A DNA stretch of 64,000 nt from Bradyrhizobium sp. LHD-71 (GTDB lineage Bacteria > Pseudomonadota > Alphaproteobacteria > Rhizobiales > Xanthobacteraceae): positions 1 through 64,000 of the forward strand of contig NZ_JAVIFX010000036.1 in assembly GCF_031157255.1 (NCBI RefSeq). The letters are read 5' to 3'. The notes below the pieces were generated by a model. That model did no database searches, had not been told where the DNA came from, and saw only the letters and a program-made list of their open reading frames with translations. Position numbers and translations under genes: made by a program. Below are positions 63,488-64,000 of the stretch, piece after piece. The stretch's first letter is position 1. The number at the start of each line of letters is the position of its first letter.

Positions 63488-64000
63488 AGCGGCGCCCCAT
63501 CCTCAGCATATCGTCGGTGCCGAGGACATCATTGATACCCTTGAAGTCGAGCATCTTCTCGCGGTAGGGGGCCGTCGTGCCGTGCGCCTTGAGGCTGTCG
63601 AAATAGTCGGCAAGCGCATGGACGAGCGCACGGACCGTTCCGCCCGGAAAGATAGCGATGGCATAGCCCAGGGCTTCGAGACCGGCGGCATCCGTAAGCG
63701 GCGTCTTCCCGCCTTCGACCATGTTCGCTAACAGGGGCACACGGCCTTTGAAGCGGCGGCCGATCTCGGCGAGTTCCTCCGCCGAAGACGGCGCTTCGAT
63801 GAACAGGATGTCCGCGCCGGCCTCCACATAGGCTTCGGCGCGATCGAGCGCAGCGCCAAAACCCTCGACGGCGATCGCATCGGTCCGAGCAATCATCAGC
63901 ACCTTGTCGTCCGGTCGGGCATCCAGCGCCGCCTTGATCTTACCGACCATTTCCGCAGTCGAAACGAGCTGCTTGTCGTTCAGGTGACCGCAACGCTTCG
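63480..64000 (-). CDS. Isocitrate lyase/PEP mutase-family lyase (2-methylisocitrate or dimethylmalate lyase-like), 5' end outside the window
   Basis: The frame is open to the window edge and reads KRCGHLNDKQLVSTAEMVGK at the start of what is visible, then VLMIARTDAIAVEGFGAALD, ADILFIEAPSSAEELAEIGR. KRCGH holds the catalytic cysteine of isocitrate/2-methylisocitrate/2,3-dimethylmalate lyases, absent from PEP mutase. It splits a 2-hydroxy-dicarboxylate or tricarboxylate to pyruvate/glyoxylate plus an acid. An internal ATG at 63950 is not the true start. First visible gene of the operon. Confidence 0.88.
   Translation of the reverse strand, partial: KRCGHLNDKQLVSTAEMVGKIKAALDARPDDKVLMIARTDAIAVEGFGAALDRAEAYVEAGADILFIEAPSSAEELAEIGRRFKGRVPLLANMVEGGKTPLTDAAGLEALGYAIAIFPGGTVRALVHALADYFDSLKAHGTTAPYREKMLDFKGINDVLGTDDMLRMGRRYE

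Noticed and set aside
1-64000. Search for CRISPR arrays, rRNA, prophage and transposase genes
   Set aside because: No regularly spaced direct repeats, rRNA stretches, or phage/transposase motifs were seen on either strand.

Overview
The window looks like a chromosomal piece of a high-GC alphaproteobacterium of the Bradyrhizobium/Rhodopseudomonas/Afipia group (Nitrobacteraceae). This is judged from the housekeeping proteins (Dxs, AroC, FabI, XseB, PdxH, a DnaJ-like protein), the mix of LIV-type ABC transporters with solitary Bug/TctC receptors, and palindromic repeats of the 'CATTGCGAGCGAAGCGAAGCAATCC' style in intergenic gaps. No phage, transposase, CRISPR array or rRNA was seen. One tRNA gene (Gln, anticodon TTG) is present.

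Region 1-11 kb is a catabolic unit: a BKACE-type beta-keto acid cleavage enzyme (cut by the window edge), a complete branched-chain-type ABC importer (livKGFHM), a zinc alcohol dehydrogenase, and a minus-strand run of enoyl-CoA hydratase, Bug receptor and Baeyer-Villiger monooxygenase. Three near-identical copies of a GntR-type operator (TGGTCAAACCA joined to a TTGACA -35 box) lie in front of the BKACE gene, between livK and adh, and in front of the hydratase run, so the block is probably one regulon. The 855-base gap at 6460-7314 holds no convincing gene but is packed with perfect hairpins and repeats.

Region 11-31 kb is a mosaic of small catabolic modules: an MDR reductase, Bug receptors, a FadR-type GntR regulator, a pyrone-dicarboxylate-lactonase-like amidohydrolase with an Ldh-type dehydrogenase, an SsuABC/TauABC-like importer, an HpcH/HpaI aldolase with IclR and LysR regulators, an LLM flavin monooxygenase, a ThDP enzyme, an enoyl-CoA hydratase, a DadA-like FAD oxidoreductase and an M20 carbamoylase-type hydrolase.

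Region 31-54 kb is mostly core: acyl-CoA dehydrogenase, enoyl-CoA hydratase, 5'-nucleotidase, an HDAC-like deacetylase, xseB-dxs-tlyA-rRNA methyltransferase, a chemoreceptor, aroC, a histidine phosphatase, fabI, an ECF sigma/anti-sigma pair, a CDF metal exporter, a DnaJ-like protein and pdxH. Two decayed genes (a LysR 3' fragment and a frameshifted DUF1127 gene) sit between the chemoreceptor and aroC.

Region 54.7-64 kb is the most interesting part. A Bug receptor and a LeuC/LeuD-type dehydratase are followed by a converging operon with 4-8 base overlaps: isocitrate-lyase-family lyase, HyuB, HyuA, an isochorismatase-fold hydrolase lacking the usual cysteine, and a fumarate-reductase-like flavoprotein. 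Together they could open a cyclic imide or lactam to a dicarboxylate, desaturate it, hydrate it and cleave it. A 168-base composite palindromic element fills the gap between the two converging halves and supplies both stop codons. An inverted second copy lies at 30747-30919, so the two copies bracket the 31-57 kb core block.
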